Assembly (NCBI GenBank): GCA_036346205.1
Contig: JARFJB010001947.1
Location: 238,501 to 302,500 of the forward strand
DNA: 64,000 nt
DNA from: Vesta saturnalis
Taxonomy: Eukaryota > Arthropoda > Insecta > Coleoptera > Lampyridae
Direction: 5' to 3'
Shown here: piece by piece, positions 31,560-43,425 of the stretch
How the letters are laid out: the number at the start of each line of letters is the position of its first letter
Numbering within the stretch: position 1 is the first letter of the stretch
The notes under the pieces: generated by a model
The model's input: only the letters and a program-made list of their open reading frames with translations
What the model was told of the DNA's origin: nothing
Databases searched by the model: none
Program-made: the position numbers and the translations under genes

Positions 31560-34140
31560 AAAGAAAATCCAAAAACAGTTCCGTGGTGGAACCATAATGC
31601 GACAAAAAGTTAATGCTTTCAGAAGAAAATTTCAAAGAACAGAAAATAACGAAGACCTCAGAGAAGAAAGAAAAAATATATATTTGGATCATAGAAAAGT
31701 ATTTTTAAGACAAATAAATAAAGAAAAAATTAAATCTTGAAAAAATATATGCAACTTGCAAAATTCTTTAAATCCTTGGTATATAGTTTATAAATTGGCG
31801 TCTAATAAACTTAAAACCTGTTCTAGTCTAAGTACTATGCAAAAAAAAGACGGACACTTTACAAGAAATTTGAATGATACAGTGGAATATTTATTAGAAA
31901 ATATAATTCCATTTGACCTAAGTATAGAAAACAACTTTCATAATAAAATTAGAGAGGGTATTAAAGAAGATTTAAAAACTGATAATGATTTTGACTTTAC
32001 AATACAACAAATTAAAGATGTTATGAATATATTAAATAATAACAAATCTCCGGGAGAAGATAGCATAAGATGTAATATTTTAATCAGAATGTTTACTAAA
32101 ACCAAATTTTATAACAGCTATCTACAATGAATGTTTAAAAAGAGGCATTATTCCTAACATTCGGAGAAAATCTAAAATCATTCCAATAGTTAAGCATGGG
32201 AAAGAAAATGAGAACGACATTTAAAAATTTAGACCAATTAGCTTAATAAATATTGGAGGAAAATTATTTATACTCAAAAAATTTACTAAATTCTAATCAA
32301 TTTGATTCCATGTTTGGCACAGAATCAAGAAATAATATTAACTAGCCTAGATGCAAAAGGTGCATTTGATGCTGCTTTAAAATAATTTAATTGTCCAAAA
32401 AAACCTTTACGAATTCAGTAAGGATTATTTTAATTATAGTAAAGCAAAACTACAGCTAAATTACATTTGCAAATAAAAAACAATAACGAAATGTTGCCCT
32501 CAAGATTGGTGTTGTGCTCCAAGGTTTTGGATCATTTTATATAACTCATTATTAAATATAAAATTAAGAAAAAATACTATATTAGCTGCCTTTGCTGATG
32601 ATTTGAATGTAATATCAAAAAGGAAGAGCAGCATTGAAGCAGAAAATCTTGCAAATGTTTATTTAAAAGAAATTATGAATTGGGCCAAAAATAGCAAAAT
32701 AGAATTTAATCAAGCAATATCTAAAGTTATGTTGGTTTCTAAAACAAGAGATTCTAATAACGTTAAAATAAATATATATTTAAGTAATAAAAAATTGGAA
32801 TAAGTTCAAGAATTAAACTATTTAGGCGTAGTTTTAGATTCAACATTTACATTTGATAATCACGTTTCTTATGTTCTATCAAAGTGTATACAGTTTATTA
32901 ATGCAATTTCAAGATATGCAAAAGTTAATTGGGGCTTAGGATCTAAAGCTTTAAAAACAATTTCTAATGGTGCAATTTTACCCCAACTATCCTATGGTAT
33001 ACCACTCTGGATAAAGACATTAAAAAAGAAAAATGATTGTATTAAACTAGAAAGGGTTCATAGATTAATTAATATTAAAATTGCCAAAGGCTATAGAACA
33101 ATTTCATATTCGGCATTTTGTGTTTTAAAAGGAACCTCTGTTAAAATCAAATTAGCTGAAATGTCGGACATTTATATTAATACAAAGAAATATTCAAATA
33201 ATATATATAATTTCGACAAAGAAATAATAATTAAAAATTGGATTCATCCCGCAAAATTACCTAGTACACAAGAATTTTCTATGAAATTTACGCAGATGGC
33301 AGTAAGATGAATGGAAAGGTTGGCTGTGGAATTGTAATATGTAAGAATAAACAATTATTAAATACGTAAAATATAAATTAAGCGACAAATGTTCTAAAAA
33401 TCAGGCAGAAAGCTTGGCGATTATATGACATGGAAAAATTATTAGTAATGGATACTGAAAATGAAAAATTCGTAACTATATACACAGACAGCAAAATTAC
33501 ATTAGACTGCTTAAAGAATAGAAACCTACATTACAATTTTATAGATCAAATTGGAAAATTAATAATAATAATAATAATGGAAGAAAATGATTGGAAAATA
33601 AATTTTTGTTGCGTTAAATCACATTCGGCTATAACATTAAATGAATTAGCGGATAGTTTGGCAAAAGAAGCAACAAATTTAAGTGAAAATTATATTATAT
33701 ACGACAAAATTACTAAAAGCTCAAAAGTACATTATTTCAAAAACTTAAGCCTAGATAAATGGCAAAATTTGTGGGATGGTAAATTGAGAAATTACCATTA
33801 CAAGTATAAAAATATTAATGACCCAAAATGTAAATGTAATAATGAGGAAAATCAGACAATTGACTATTTAATATATAATTGTAAATATTTAGATATTATA
33901 CGCAAACAATTAAAATTTGCAATTCTACTTAAAGGAGACTTATGGCCCGTTAGTAAAAAAGAATTAATTCTCAAACATCTGATGCCTTTTTAAGATACTT
34001 AAGCAAAATTATGAATATTAATATTATGAATTTAGTGTGAAAGATTGTGTTATTGTCATTTATTAGCATTTAGCAGTAATATAATTTCGGTGTTATGCTA
34101 CACATGTATTTAAACGAATTATAATAATTAGTTAATTGTA
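31560..34140 (+). mobile_element. R1-type non-LTR retrotransposon with RNase H, 5'-truncated
   Basis: Contains the RT, thumb, RNase H and zinc tail of one plus-strand ORF2. No endonuclease is present, so the copy is 5'-truncated. Codons are extremely AT-rich, more so than in the other elements here. Similarity to R1/LOA-type proteins is clear in the NWGLGSKAL..ILPQLSYGIPLW block. The 3' limit is approximate. Confidence 0.75.
31600..33993 (+). pseudogene. R1-type ORF2, RT to RNase H, broken
   Basis: VNAFRRKFQRT at about 31610 is the linker before the RT. NNNKSPGEDSIRCNIL (about 32040) is the RT finger block. FRPISLIN and a damaged DAKGAFDAA follow near 32230-32370, then FADDLNVISKRK (about 32590), the catalytic palm. 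The thumb contains NYLGVVLDSTFTFDNHV and YAKVNWGLGSKAL. RNase H is partial: a broken TQMAVR-type start near 33290, then YTDSKITLDCL with an Asp, VKSHSAITLNELADSLAKEA with His and Asp. A (ATA)n expansion sits within it at about 33560. The Cys tail (CKCNNEENQTIDYLIYNC) ends at 33993. Multiple stops are present. Confidence 0.8.
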
Positions 34141-34509
34141 ACCTTTAAATTAAAAATAGCAGTGTCTCAGCTCTATAACGATAATTCACACATTGAAAAT
34201 AGCACTTTTTCTGTTTTTCTAGTACTATCCACTTATTTTTATCACGACTTTCAGAATAAGTTGGGTATTTGCTGTAACCACTCATTAGAAATCTAATTTT
34301 AAACCTAACAACTTTAATAGTATATTAAAAAACAGGTTTCATACGAGCAGTCTGGAAGCAGGAATTCAAATTAAAAAAAAGAGTAGCGTAGCCACGAGTT
34401 CCCTAAAGAAGCTTTTACTTTAGTTGACTTAGGGATTTTGTGACGGTTGGTAATATCTTAATGTTAAAAGTGAAAAATTGATCTAGTCGCATTTTGTTTT
34501 ATCCAAATT
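34141..34509. other. No recognisable genes; possible promoter or 5' flank of the next exon
   Basis: AT-rich sequence with no ORF. If 34510-34569 is a first exon, its promoter and 5' untranslated region would be here; no clear TATA box is seen in the last 40 bases. Confidence 0.35.
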
Positions 34510-34569
34510 ATGTCACAAAACACGAAAATGGGCGATAATCAAGATAATCTTGCATGTACTCCCCCTGAA
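34510..34569 (+). CDS. Candidate host first coding exon (20 codons)
   Basis: ATG 34510 opens MSQNTKMGDNQDNLACTPPE, which ends exactly before GAA|GTAAGTG, a near-consensus splice donor at 34570. The segment has no stop and its composition (Asn, Asp, Gln, Pro) differs from the surrounding low-complexity frames. No family is recognised. Chance occurrence is possible; a downstream acceptor and partner exon could not be identified in the window because the following 10 kb are mostly Penelope-like sequence. Confidence 0.4.
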
Positions 34570-35934
34570 GTAAGTGAAATGGCCAAAAATACGGTCGCGA
34601 ATCAAAGTTTTACACTGGACGCATCCTGTTTTTGATACATTTTGTAAGAGTCACATGCATCATAATTCCGGATCAAGCTTGGCAACCTAAACATTTTCGT
34701 AAAATGTTCCGATAATTAATGGCTATAATGACACCTGAGATAATGACGTCGTGTCTTTTAAGGAATCACAATGAACCCAAATTATCAAACATTTATTTTA
34801 ATGAGAATGAAACAATAATTTTTGACAGTAGTAACATAATATTGTTATTATACATTTTGAATGAACTATTTTTCAATAAATAATTATTTTTACTTACGGT
34901 TGTTGTGTCATAAACCATGGGTTCTGTGATGAATAACTATGAATAAATAAGAAGGTTAATATTTGTAATTATCCTTTGAATATAAAATATTATTTTCAGT
35001 TTGAAATAGCGATCACTGTTGACAATCAGGAACATTCATTTGCAATTTAGTATCAGAATTAAAACGATTACCCTTTTAGCAAATTTTTCAACGATTTGAC
35101 TTACAGAATTGTCTTTTCGATTTATTTTAGTTATATATTGTATCAAATGTTGCTTTTACAATATACAGCAAACGGACAGTTTCTTCCCATTATTTTTAAT
35201 TAATTGTCTTTTCTATGGCGTAATTTAGAAGATATACGAGTTTACTAAGCCCGACTTTCTTTAGCATACCTGGATGTCTCTTTATAGATATACAAATAAA
35301 TGCATCTACTATAATACGAATTTACTCTTTTTCCCTTTAATTAGTGACTTATCAGTAATAAAACGTTATGAACCGATTAAAGGGTTGTGTTGTGTTTATC
35401 AATGAACAAATCCCTTGTGGTTAGTTCATCAATGTTCGTCAAGTGTTTTGTTTAAAAATTACCAAATTTCCATTCAAACATTCAAACAAAAGGTTGCGTT
35501 ATTTTTATACTTTATTAATCTCTGACGGATATTATAAAACAAAACTTATTTTAATTTCCTATTAAGCGTATGACAGGGGTTTAGGAAAATCATAGGCTGA
35601 GTATATCGCCCCTTTAAAGTCATTTTCGGCACATTTACTCATGCTTTTCCCGTTCTACTATTTTTTTGAGGTCGTCCGCATTTCCTCCGTATGCTTGTCT
35701 TAGTCACTAATTACTTATACTGTCTGCTTATCCCAATTAGTGGGTCTCAAACTTTTCTCCAGCGGAGCCATATCGTGTGCTATGGCTGTCTTACATTGGT
35801 TTATTACATATGTTAGCTATAGGAAGTGCATACCATTCGTTTATTACCTGAGCTAGCGGTAAGAAGTGCATGCGGAAATTATAATGTAAGTATGTAAACC
35901 TGTTTTAATCATTTACCAATTATTGTTATTTTTT
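34570..35934. other. AT-rich stretch without recognised genes
   Basis: No supported ORF. It would be intronic if the preceding exon call is right. A mildly repeated phrase (GGTTTATTACATATGTTAGCTA and CGTTTATTACCTGAGCTAGCGG, 35796-35860) suggests a small duplicated unit. Confidence 0.45.
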
Positions 35935-36132
35935 ATGGATCGTGAATCTCTGAGTTTGAAACGATCATTGAAAATACTCGACGTGTAATTAAACATGAAT
36001 TGCTACAATTAAGTGCTGAAAATTTGCTTGCAATATGGAATAAGTTGCCTCATTATTATCAGGAGGATAGACTATTACGTGCTAAAATAAGATGTATGAA
36101 GCACTAGAGTAAATCAGTCGATGTTGATCATA
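35935..36132 (+). pseudogene. Unrecognised coding-like fragment
   Basis: From about 35960 one frame reads RRVIKHELLQLS, ENLLAIWNKLPHYYQEDRLL and RAKIRCMKH. A stop follows, then SKSVDVDHIDGPPL and a final stop at about 36130. The amphipathic, non-repetitive composition and the short extra read-through after a single TAG suggest the decayed C-terminus of a real protein. An AATAAATAAAC string lies 50 bases downstream. I do not recognise the family with confidence; it could be another mobile-element gene. Confidence 0.3.
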
Positions 36133-36317
36133 TAGATGGACCACCCCTCTAATATTTGCTTGTTTTCAATGTAATAATAAATAAACTATGATGACGTAAT
36201 TTTTTTTATTTTACTTTTCTTATTAACACGCTGTAGAAATTAACAACTACATACATTACAAACATTCTTTTACTAGTGGAGTTGATCGGCCTATTTCCAC
36301 AGTTTTTGCTTTTTGAG

Positions 36318-36358
36318 CGCGACGTTTCGGAATCGGACTCTGCTTCCGTCATCAGGCT
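36318..36358 (-). ncRNA. Hammerhead ribozyme-like motif, PLE A terminal repeat
   Basis: Minus strand: CCTGATGA, a hairpin with arms CGGAA and TTCCG around GCAGAGTCCGA, then GAAAC-GTC. CUGAUGA and GAAA are the invariant hammerhead core and GUC is the preferred cleavage triplet. Helix III would be only two base pairs without a loop, the minimal form known from Penelope-like elements, which are thought to cleave as dimers. The same motif recurs at 38573 and 44933. Confidence 0.65.
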
Positions 36359-36424
36359 TAGTCCTGAGAAGGATGTTTTTCCCACTTGAGTCGAATTCAT
36401 ATGTTATATATAATTTTTTCCCAA

Positions 36425-36512
36425 GCACTTGACTACTCTAAGATTCGAACTTGGTACCTTTCACTTACTAGTCTGACATCTTTGCCGCTGAGCCACTGAG
36501 TAATCCAATGTA
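36425..36512 (-). other. tRNA-like segment in PLE A terminal repeat
   Basis: On the minus strand AGTGGCTCAGCGGCAAAG matches a Pol III A box, and AAGTTCGAATCTT about 45 bases later matches a B box, with the spacing of a tRNA gene. The cloverleaf is poor. It lies about 80 bases before the hammerhead-like motif. Confidence 0.5.
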
Positions 36513-36519
36513 TTATTGC

Positions 36520-38460
36520 GCATTATTGGAATCCATATGGGTTTCATTTCTACACTAGCTTGGCTTATTGGATTTTCTGCTAGTGCGATGTATGTGGCTT
36601 TTTCGAGTTTTTGACGAGTTGTGTTCTCGTCTTTTGCCACTATCTGTATGTTATCCCATTGGATGCGGTGGTCTTCGTTCCAGACATGTTCGGCGATTCT
36701 TGATCTCTCTGTTTCACTCTTGCGGACGTTGTTCTTATGTTACTGCGTTCTCATTTTGAGTGGTCTACTGCTCTGTCCTATGTATACTATGTCGCATTCG
36801 CATGATAGGTTGTATACACAATTATTGGAATTCTGACCTTCATTTTATGGTTTGGTTTTGGTGAGTATTCCCCTGAGCGTTCTGGTCGATTTGAAGGCAG
36901 TGCGTATCTTGTATTTCCTGCCTACCCTTCGTACTTTGTATGAGGTTCTTCTTTTTCGGTTACCCATTCCCGTTAGACCGGGGTAGCCATTTTCTTTGAG
37001 TATTCTAGCGATATTTTCTTTTTCTGTGTTCAGGTCCTCTTGTTTTGAGCATATTGTTTTTGCTCTATCGTACAGCATTTTGTCACGCCTACCTTCAGGT
37101 TTTTGTGGTGATTGGAATTGTAGTGTAGGTACCTCCCCGTGTGAGTAGGTTTCCTGTATACACTTGTCTTGAAAGTGCTGTCATTCCTGTGTACAAGCAC
37201 ATCCAGGAATGGCAGTTTTTGTTCCGACTCCAATTACATTGTGAATTTTATGGAGGATGCGCGGCTATTTAGACGATCTAGAAATTCATCTAGCTTATCT
37301 TTTCCGTGTTGCCAAACTACGAAAGTATCGTCCACGTATCTAAGCCACACCCTTCGTTTCTTTGTGAATTCGGATGTCGCTTGCCCTTCAAAGTCTTCTA
37401 TCTGGAAATATGTAGTTCTAATGCATATTGTCAGAAGTTCCGTTATTGTGTTTACCGAGAGTTGCGTGCGTTCGCATGTTTCATCCTTTTCCAGCTTGTC
37501 CCTTATGATACTTAGTGCGTTATCGGTAGGCCCATTTGTGATTAGACCCACAATGTCAAAACTTACCAGTATTTCTTCGTCGTTTGGTTGAACGTTTATG
37601 ATGGTTTCCACGAAGTGCTGAGTGTTCTTGACCATAGACTTGGTTTTTCCCGATAGGGGTGTGATGATACCTAGCAGATAGTGTGATAATGGGTGACAAG
37701 GGGAATTGTGGTGTCTTTTGGTATTTGTTTGTACTCGCCCCCGTCTAGTAGTTCTTGGATCTTACTGTTGTAAATGTCCATATCCATTACCACAGTCGCG
37801 TTTCCTTCGTCTTCCGGGAGAATTTTGATCGTTGGGTTATTCTTAAGAAAAATAACCGTTCTCCTTTATAGGTTAGAGAGGTTAGGTTTAACTCGCCTAG
37901 ATGAATCTAGGACTGATCTAACATTACTTCTGTATTCTTCGCCTTCTTCAGGATCTAATTTCATAGTTGTTTCTTCGACTGCGGTTATTAAATCTACTTT
38001 TGGAATACACCTCGGTGTTATCGCATAGTTCAAGCCTTTGTCCAGAACCTGCATTTCGTTTTCGTTCAACTGTCGTTTAGAGATGTTTATGACTGTGTTT
38101 TTTCGATTGATGTTGGTTGGTTCTTTCTTCTCCTTCGAGTTTCTTCTGCTGAATTTCCTTGTGCATTGCCTTGGTCTTCGAATATTTACTTCTGGTAGCC
38201 GTATTTATCCTATCAAAGTCTTGTTCGTTCACTCGATTGCGAATGGTTTCTCTAATCTCGTTGTATTATTGTTCGAGCTGGTACTTTCTGAAACGGTGAT
38301 GCCTGATTCGTTCTTTGACTAACGCTTCAGTAGCTCTCTTTACGATTAGTGATATTTTCTGGCTGTATATAGGAGTTTGGATGTTCAGCCCGGTAGGTAT
38401 TACGTTGTTATCACGGGATTTGCAGAGGAAGGTTAGGTGGTTCTCCTCTAGTACTAGCTT
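36520..38460 (-). pseudogene. PLE A reverse transcriptase-endonuclease, broken
   Basis: The N-terminal block (LVLEENHLTFLCKSRDNNVIP) begins at about 38456 and continues, frame-shifted, to about 37840. The frame 37635-37234 carries the RT: VSFDIVGLITN (motif A) and TYFQIEDFEGQA, then LRYVDDTFVVWQHGKDKLDEFL (motif C) and SRASSIKFTM. Compared with PLE B, about 28 codons including the MGSPLSP block are deleted in frame between two GAAGAC words. Next come LPFLDVLVHRN, YRKPTHTGRYLHYNSNHH and IARILKENGYP. The endonuclease then has VYNLSCECDIVYIGQSSRPLK and AEHVWNEDH. Confidence 0.8.
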
Positions 38461-38572
38461 GTCAGACTAATAACTGAAAGGTACCAAGTTCGAATTTGAG
38501 AGTAGTTAAGTGCTTGGAAAAAAATTATACATAACATTCGACTCAAGTACGAAAACAGCCACCTCAGGACTA

Positions 38573-38614
38573 AGCCTGATGACGTAAGCAGAGTCCGCTT
38601 CCGAAACATCGCGC
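38573..38614 (+). ncRNA. Hammerhead ribozyme-like motif, left terminal repeat of PLE B
   Basis: CTGATGA, a hairpin (GTAAGC / GCTTCC around AGAGTCC), then GAAAC-ATC. AUC fits the NUH cleavage rule. Compared with the PLE A copy, two positions changed (CGGAAGC to CGTAAGC; GTC to ATC). Confidence 0.6.
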
Positions 38615-38739
38615 TCCAAAAGCAAAAACTATGGAAATAGTCCGCTCAACTCAGTAATAGGAAACCACAGTTACAAAGCACTTATAATACAGAATTAGTA
38701 ACTCGGTACGGCCCCCAAGTCAAACAACTTTTCAGAAAG

Positions 38740-39985
38740 CTTGAAACGCCAATGAATAAGCTAGCACTTGAGGAGAACCACATAACCTTCTTCTGCAAAG
38801 CCCGTGATAACAACGTAATACCCACCGGGCTCAACATCAAATCTCCGATACACATCCGGAAAATATCACTAATCGCAAAGAAAGCTACTGAAGAGTTAGT
38901 CAAAGAACGAATCAGACATCACCGTTTCAGAAAGTACCAGCTCGAACAACAATCCAACGAGATTAGAGAAACCATTCGAAATCGAGTGAACGAACAAGAC
39001 TTCGATAGGATAAATGCGGCTACCAGAAGTAAATATTCGAAAACGAAGGCAATTCACAAGGAAATTCTGCAGTAGAAACTTGAAGGAGAAGAAAGAACCA
39101 ACCAACATCAATCGAAAACATATCTAAACGACAGTTGAACAAAAACGAAATGCAGGTTCTGGACAAAGGCTTTAACTATGCGATAACACCGAGGTATATT
39201 CCGAAAGTATATTTAATAACCGCAGACGAAGAAACAGCTATGAAATTAGATCCTGAAGAAGCCGAAGAATACAGAAGTAAGGTTAGGTCAGTCCTAGATT
39301 CATGTAGGCGAACTAAACCTAACCTCGAATGACCCAACGGTCAAAATTCTACCGGCAGACAAAGGAAACGCGACTGTGGTAATGGATATGGACACTTACA
39401 ACAGTAACATCCATGAACTACTATACGGGGGCGATTACTATCAAATACCAAAAGACCCCACACCACCAATCAAAAGAGGATATACCTGAAGCTGGGAAAA
39501 CATAAGAGGGAGTTCTTCGATTACCAGAGAACTAGACTTACCCCACACTACAGCAAACCCCCGCATCTGTACGGCCTACCAAAGATTCACAAGAGACCAA
39601 TTGTGAGCTCGAGAAATTCACTTTGTCACCCATTAGCACACTATCTGCTAGGTGTCATCACACCCTTATCGGGAAAAACCGAGCCTATGGTCAAGAACAC
39701 TCAGCACTTCGTGGAAACCATCAGTAACGTCCAACCAAACTACAAAGAAATACTGGTAAGCTTTGACATTGTGAAACTATTCACAAATGTGCCTACCGAT
39801 AAGACACTACCATAAGGGACAAGCTGGAAAAGGATGAATCGTTAGACGAACGCACGCAACTCACGGTAACCACAATAATGGAACTTCTGACAATATGTAT
39901 TAGAACTATATATTTCCAGGTAGAAGACAAATTCTACCAACAAGAGTTTGGGATGGCGATGGGTTCCCCACTATCACCCATAGTG
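38740..39985 (+). pseudogene. PLE B ORF, N-terminal and first RT half
   Basis: The frame 38752-39075 encodes ALEENHITFFCKARDNNVIP and a long basic helical stretch (RIRHHRFRKYQLEQQSNEI). A frameshift leads to NEMQVLDKGFNYAITPRYIP (39135-39332), the classic Penelope N-terminal motif, then ILPADKGNATVVMD (RT finger), LYGLPKIHKRPIVS, and VSFDIVKLFTNVP (motif A, 39760). Another change leads to YFQVEDKFYQQEFGMAMGSPLSPIVSNIY (two blocks, 39878-39985), which carries RT motif B. The next codon is displaced to 43785 by an insertion. At least four frame changes are present. Confidence 0.8.
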
Positions 39986-39987
39986 AG

Positions 39988-39989
<2 letters not shown>

Positions 39990-40051
<62 letters not shown>
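39990..40051. repeat. (TA)n microsatellite at the left edge of the insertion in PLE B
   Basis: 62 bp of TA starting within the codons for Asn-Ile-Tyr of the RT. The right edge (43777-43785) is also TA-rich, so the target was a short TATATA string. Confidence 0.9.
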
Positions 40052-40054
<3 letters not shown>

Positions 40055-42623
40055 ACTGATATTTACCCCCACTGCACCTCTTTAATTATTAAATTATTAT
40101 AATATCTACGCTAAATTTAATTTACTTTATAATTTTAAGTTTGATAATTTATTATATTTATTTTATTATATTATAATTTATTTTTATAATATCGGCTAAA
40201 GCTCTTAAATTGAAATTAAATTCGTCGGTAGAACTATATTGGTAGAACATGAGACTCATCAACAGGGGATAGGGATCTAAATTTAGAAGAAACTCTACTC
40301 TTAAGATTGTAAAATAAATGATTATTAATTTGAATTATATTGATGGTTTGAATATAATAACCATAGTTAATATGATTAAAAAAAAATTGAGATAATGTCC
40401 TATTATTTCTGTATGGATTAAAATTGATTAAATAACTTGAATTATAATTTATAATTCGCATTAATAACTGTTTTACACCCTGTACATAACAAAATTCTTT
40501 TAAAAATATACGTGGGCATGCGCTGTGAATACGCAACATATATGATTTAACCACAACCAAAATGAAACTCGACATACAAGTAAGTACAACTACGTTTGAA
40601 TGAACAACAATATTAATATAAAACATTTACATTTATAGAACAAATAACATTCTCTTTTGACATGCATACCTGTTGCTGCACATCAAGATTATTACAAAGG
40701 ATAAAATTCTGAACATAACAAAAAAAAAGTACCAATGTCGACAATAAAGTACTCACATATAAAATCCTCCTTTTGTAAGTTACTGCTATTGAAGTTGGTT
40801 GAAGACAACAGCTCCGGCGAACTGCAACTCTGCTATGTAATCTCCCAATTTTCTTTTAAAATGAACAGCTTGTTCACTTGGTAAGTTTCACTAATGTTAT
40901 TAGAATCTTGACGAATCTTTATTTTTAGGCTCAACACTTCTTTATAATTAACTTCAAATTAAATTTTGTAAAGCATGGATCGTTGAAGGTTGTTGTAAAT
41001 TAAACACACTTTTGGTAAACAAGGTTTATAATGATAAAAGCACGAAGACAACATAATTAAATATCCATGGCAACATACACAATAATAATTTAAAAATGAA
41101 CAAAGTCGAACTGCGGAAATACTTTTATAACTTGTCGAAAACTTTCGATGAAATTTAAAAAGGTAAACTAACCTTAATTTAACTATATTCCGACAAAAGA
41201 GTATCAACTGTTTCGTTAACACATCCGATACTGAATCGCACTTTGTTAAATTACCGAAGTGAGGTTAATTTGTTTTTAAAATTTATTTTCAAAAAAAATT
41301 TTGTAACAGCTTACTTTGGCAAGTTGTTGCAAAAGATGAAAATCAAGAGAGTTTGTGAAGCTAAGGCACTTGCTTATATATGTTTTTGCTCGACAACCAA
41401 ATCATCGAATGTTTTCATTAGTTACGGAGAATATTTCTTGAAATCTGATTGGCTACAATAATTTTCACATTACGATAATTCTTTGAAGCCCTGTAACTTT
41501 TGTCCTGTTTAACATTTCTTAAATCTAAAACATTTCCAAAATCTACATAATTTTATCTATCATTTGAAACCAAACATGAACTAATTCCTATACTTAATAA
41601 CTACGTTAATTTTCATACTTATTTATGCAATTTAAACTAATTCTATGAATTTTACAGGCCTGGAAACTACCTCTATATGAATAGGGGATACTACTACACC
41701 CAAATATCCATCTTAAACATGCTTACGGCCAATTTGAGAGGAAAATTATTTAAATTCTATCAATACTCTTAAAAACTAAAATTAACAAAAATGGACATAA
41801 ATATAAGGAATTATAACATAAAATTGAGGCTACCTCACTATTTTTGCCTCTAGTAATTTATTTTATATAAATTGTCTCAATTTAAAACACTTTTTACAAA
41901 AATCTTTATGCGAGGAGAAAACATAACCTCATTTTGTTTTTATAAATTTTAATGTTAAATTTCACACTTTTAAACACAATAACTGTTAATGTAAGTGTTT
42001 AAACTTAATGTTCAAGTCACAAATTAATTTAATTTACCACTTTCGTAGGTTCATAAGTTCTCCTACTAGTGTCGGAATGTTGTCAATCACTAGTTTAATG
42101 GCATAAATCGTTGATTACACACAATAATCCCAGAACTGCTGCATGATTCATGTTTTATAGTCACTCACTAATGTGCTTATTCTGTTTTTTCTTAATTTTT
42201 GCACTTATATGAGTTTAACGCACTAATACGAATGTTTTTCACTAATCTTGGCTGCGTACATGTGAATTGCGACATTGATACCTGCCTAAATCTAGTTTTA
42301 ACATTATTTCTGTCAACCACAACCTGTATTACATGTCGTCGGGGAATATTATTTAATAATAAACTTACAAAACTAAATGAAACTTGAATTAACTCACAAA
42401 CGATAACAAACATATCCTATACTTCTATGTACTGTGCAGTCGATTACTTATACTAACATTATTTAAATTATATTAAGAAATATTTAACTTTCTCAAACAT
42501 CTCAATGTTTATTAATCATTCTTATCTAGAATTATTTTATGGAATGTACCATTTCGTACTAACTAAAGTAAAATTTCACTATGCAAATTACATAGCTACT
42601 TGCACGTAATTTGAATCATCTCA
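40052..42623. other. Unidentified AT-rich insert, no recognised gene
   Basis: Part of the material inserted in PLE B. I found no inverted repeats or known transposase. One 130-codon minus-strand frame (40234-40626) has no recognisable family and is Ile/Asn/Tyr-rich, so I do not call it a gene. The ends are not defined apart from the flanking (TA)n tracts. It could be an AT-rich element or captured genomic DNA. Confidence 0.4.
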
Positions 42624-42632
42624 ATATATATA

Positions 42633-42687
<55 letters not shown>
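42624..42687. repeat. (TA)n microsatellite
   Basis: Imperfect at its left, then continuous TA up to the start of a palindromic element at 42688. Confidence 0.9.
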
Positions 42688-42689
<2 letters not shown>

Positions 42690-43348
42690 ACGTGTCCCAG
42701 ATAACATTTCCAGCATGGGGATCTCGCTTATTATAAAAGATGCAGATTTGGTTAAATTAGATGAATTACTCAACATATCAAACTTTTCAGTATTAGTAAA
42801 TAAAGCCATGTTTGACACAAAAATATTCTGGAACGAATAATTTTTAAGTGACATTAAATTCGATTGTGTATTTATGTTTCACGGCGTACTTATTGTTAGA
42901 GTCTTTAATAAAATACATTTTTTTTAATTTTCTTTGTTGTTTTTAAAAATAGATAGTACATGTGCTATATCATTGTAAAGAGGATAAAAATAACACGACC
43001 AATTATTTCAAGGACGACTTGTCGTTCCATAAGAAAAATTTAATTTAGGGGTTGAAACTAAAAAATAGAAAGTGCAAATAAAGATCCAAATTGATATTTA
43101 AATTCTGCATAAAAAATATCTTAAAAAACTGCAAATAAAATTTATATGTCTAATATAACAAAAAAGATATTACAATAAAAAAGAAATTTGACATTTTTCT
43201 TTTTCTTGCTATGTCTTATAAGTCTTACATGGAAATTTGGAAATTGGAGAGTGTCCTATAATTTCACTAATCCATTCATCTAATTTAACCAAATCTGTAT
43301 CTTTTATAATAAGCGAAATTCCATGCTGGAAATGTTATCTGGGCACGT

Positions 43349-43350
<2 letters not shown>
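42688..43350. mobile_element. 663-bp non-autonomous TIR element (MITE-like 1)
   Basis: Left end CAACGTGTCCCAGATAACAT and right end (reverse complement) CAACGTGCCCAGATAACAT start inverted repeats of about 85 bp with few differences, including TTATAAAAGAT-CAGATTTGG. Both ends border (TA)n tracts, consistent with a TA target of the Tc1/mariner kind. The interior is AT-rich with no transposase. Confidence 0.7.

Positions 43351-43422
<72 letters not shown>
43351..43422. repeat. (TA)n microsatellite between two TIR elements
   Basis: 72 bp of TA between the 663-bp element and the 354-bp palindromic element. Confidence 0.95.

Positions 43423-43425
<3 letters not shown>

Larger units (their letters stand above)
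36270..38460 (-). mobile_element. Penelope-like retroelement A (PLE A), 5'-truncated
   Basis: Minus-strand element reading from 38460 to about 36270: N-terminal part, RT, linker, GIY-YIG-type endonuclease, then a terminal segment with a tRNA-like part and a hammerhead-like core. It is very similar to PLE B, which begins head-to-head at 38460. Inverted partial copies joined in this way are a known habit of Penelope-like elements. Confidence 0.8.

Noticed and set aside
36568..38322. Plus-strand ORFs across PLE A
   Set aside because: Antisense shadows; the RT and endonuclease motifs are on the minus strand.
40234..40626. 130-codon minus-strand ORF
   Set aside because: Composition follows the AT-rich DNA (Ile, Asn, Tyr) and no motif is recognised.
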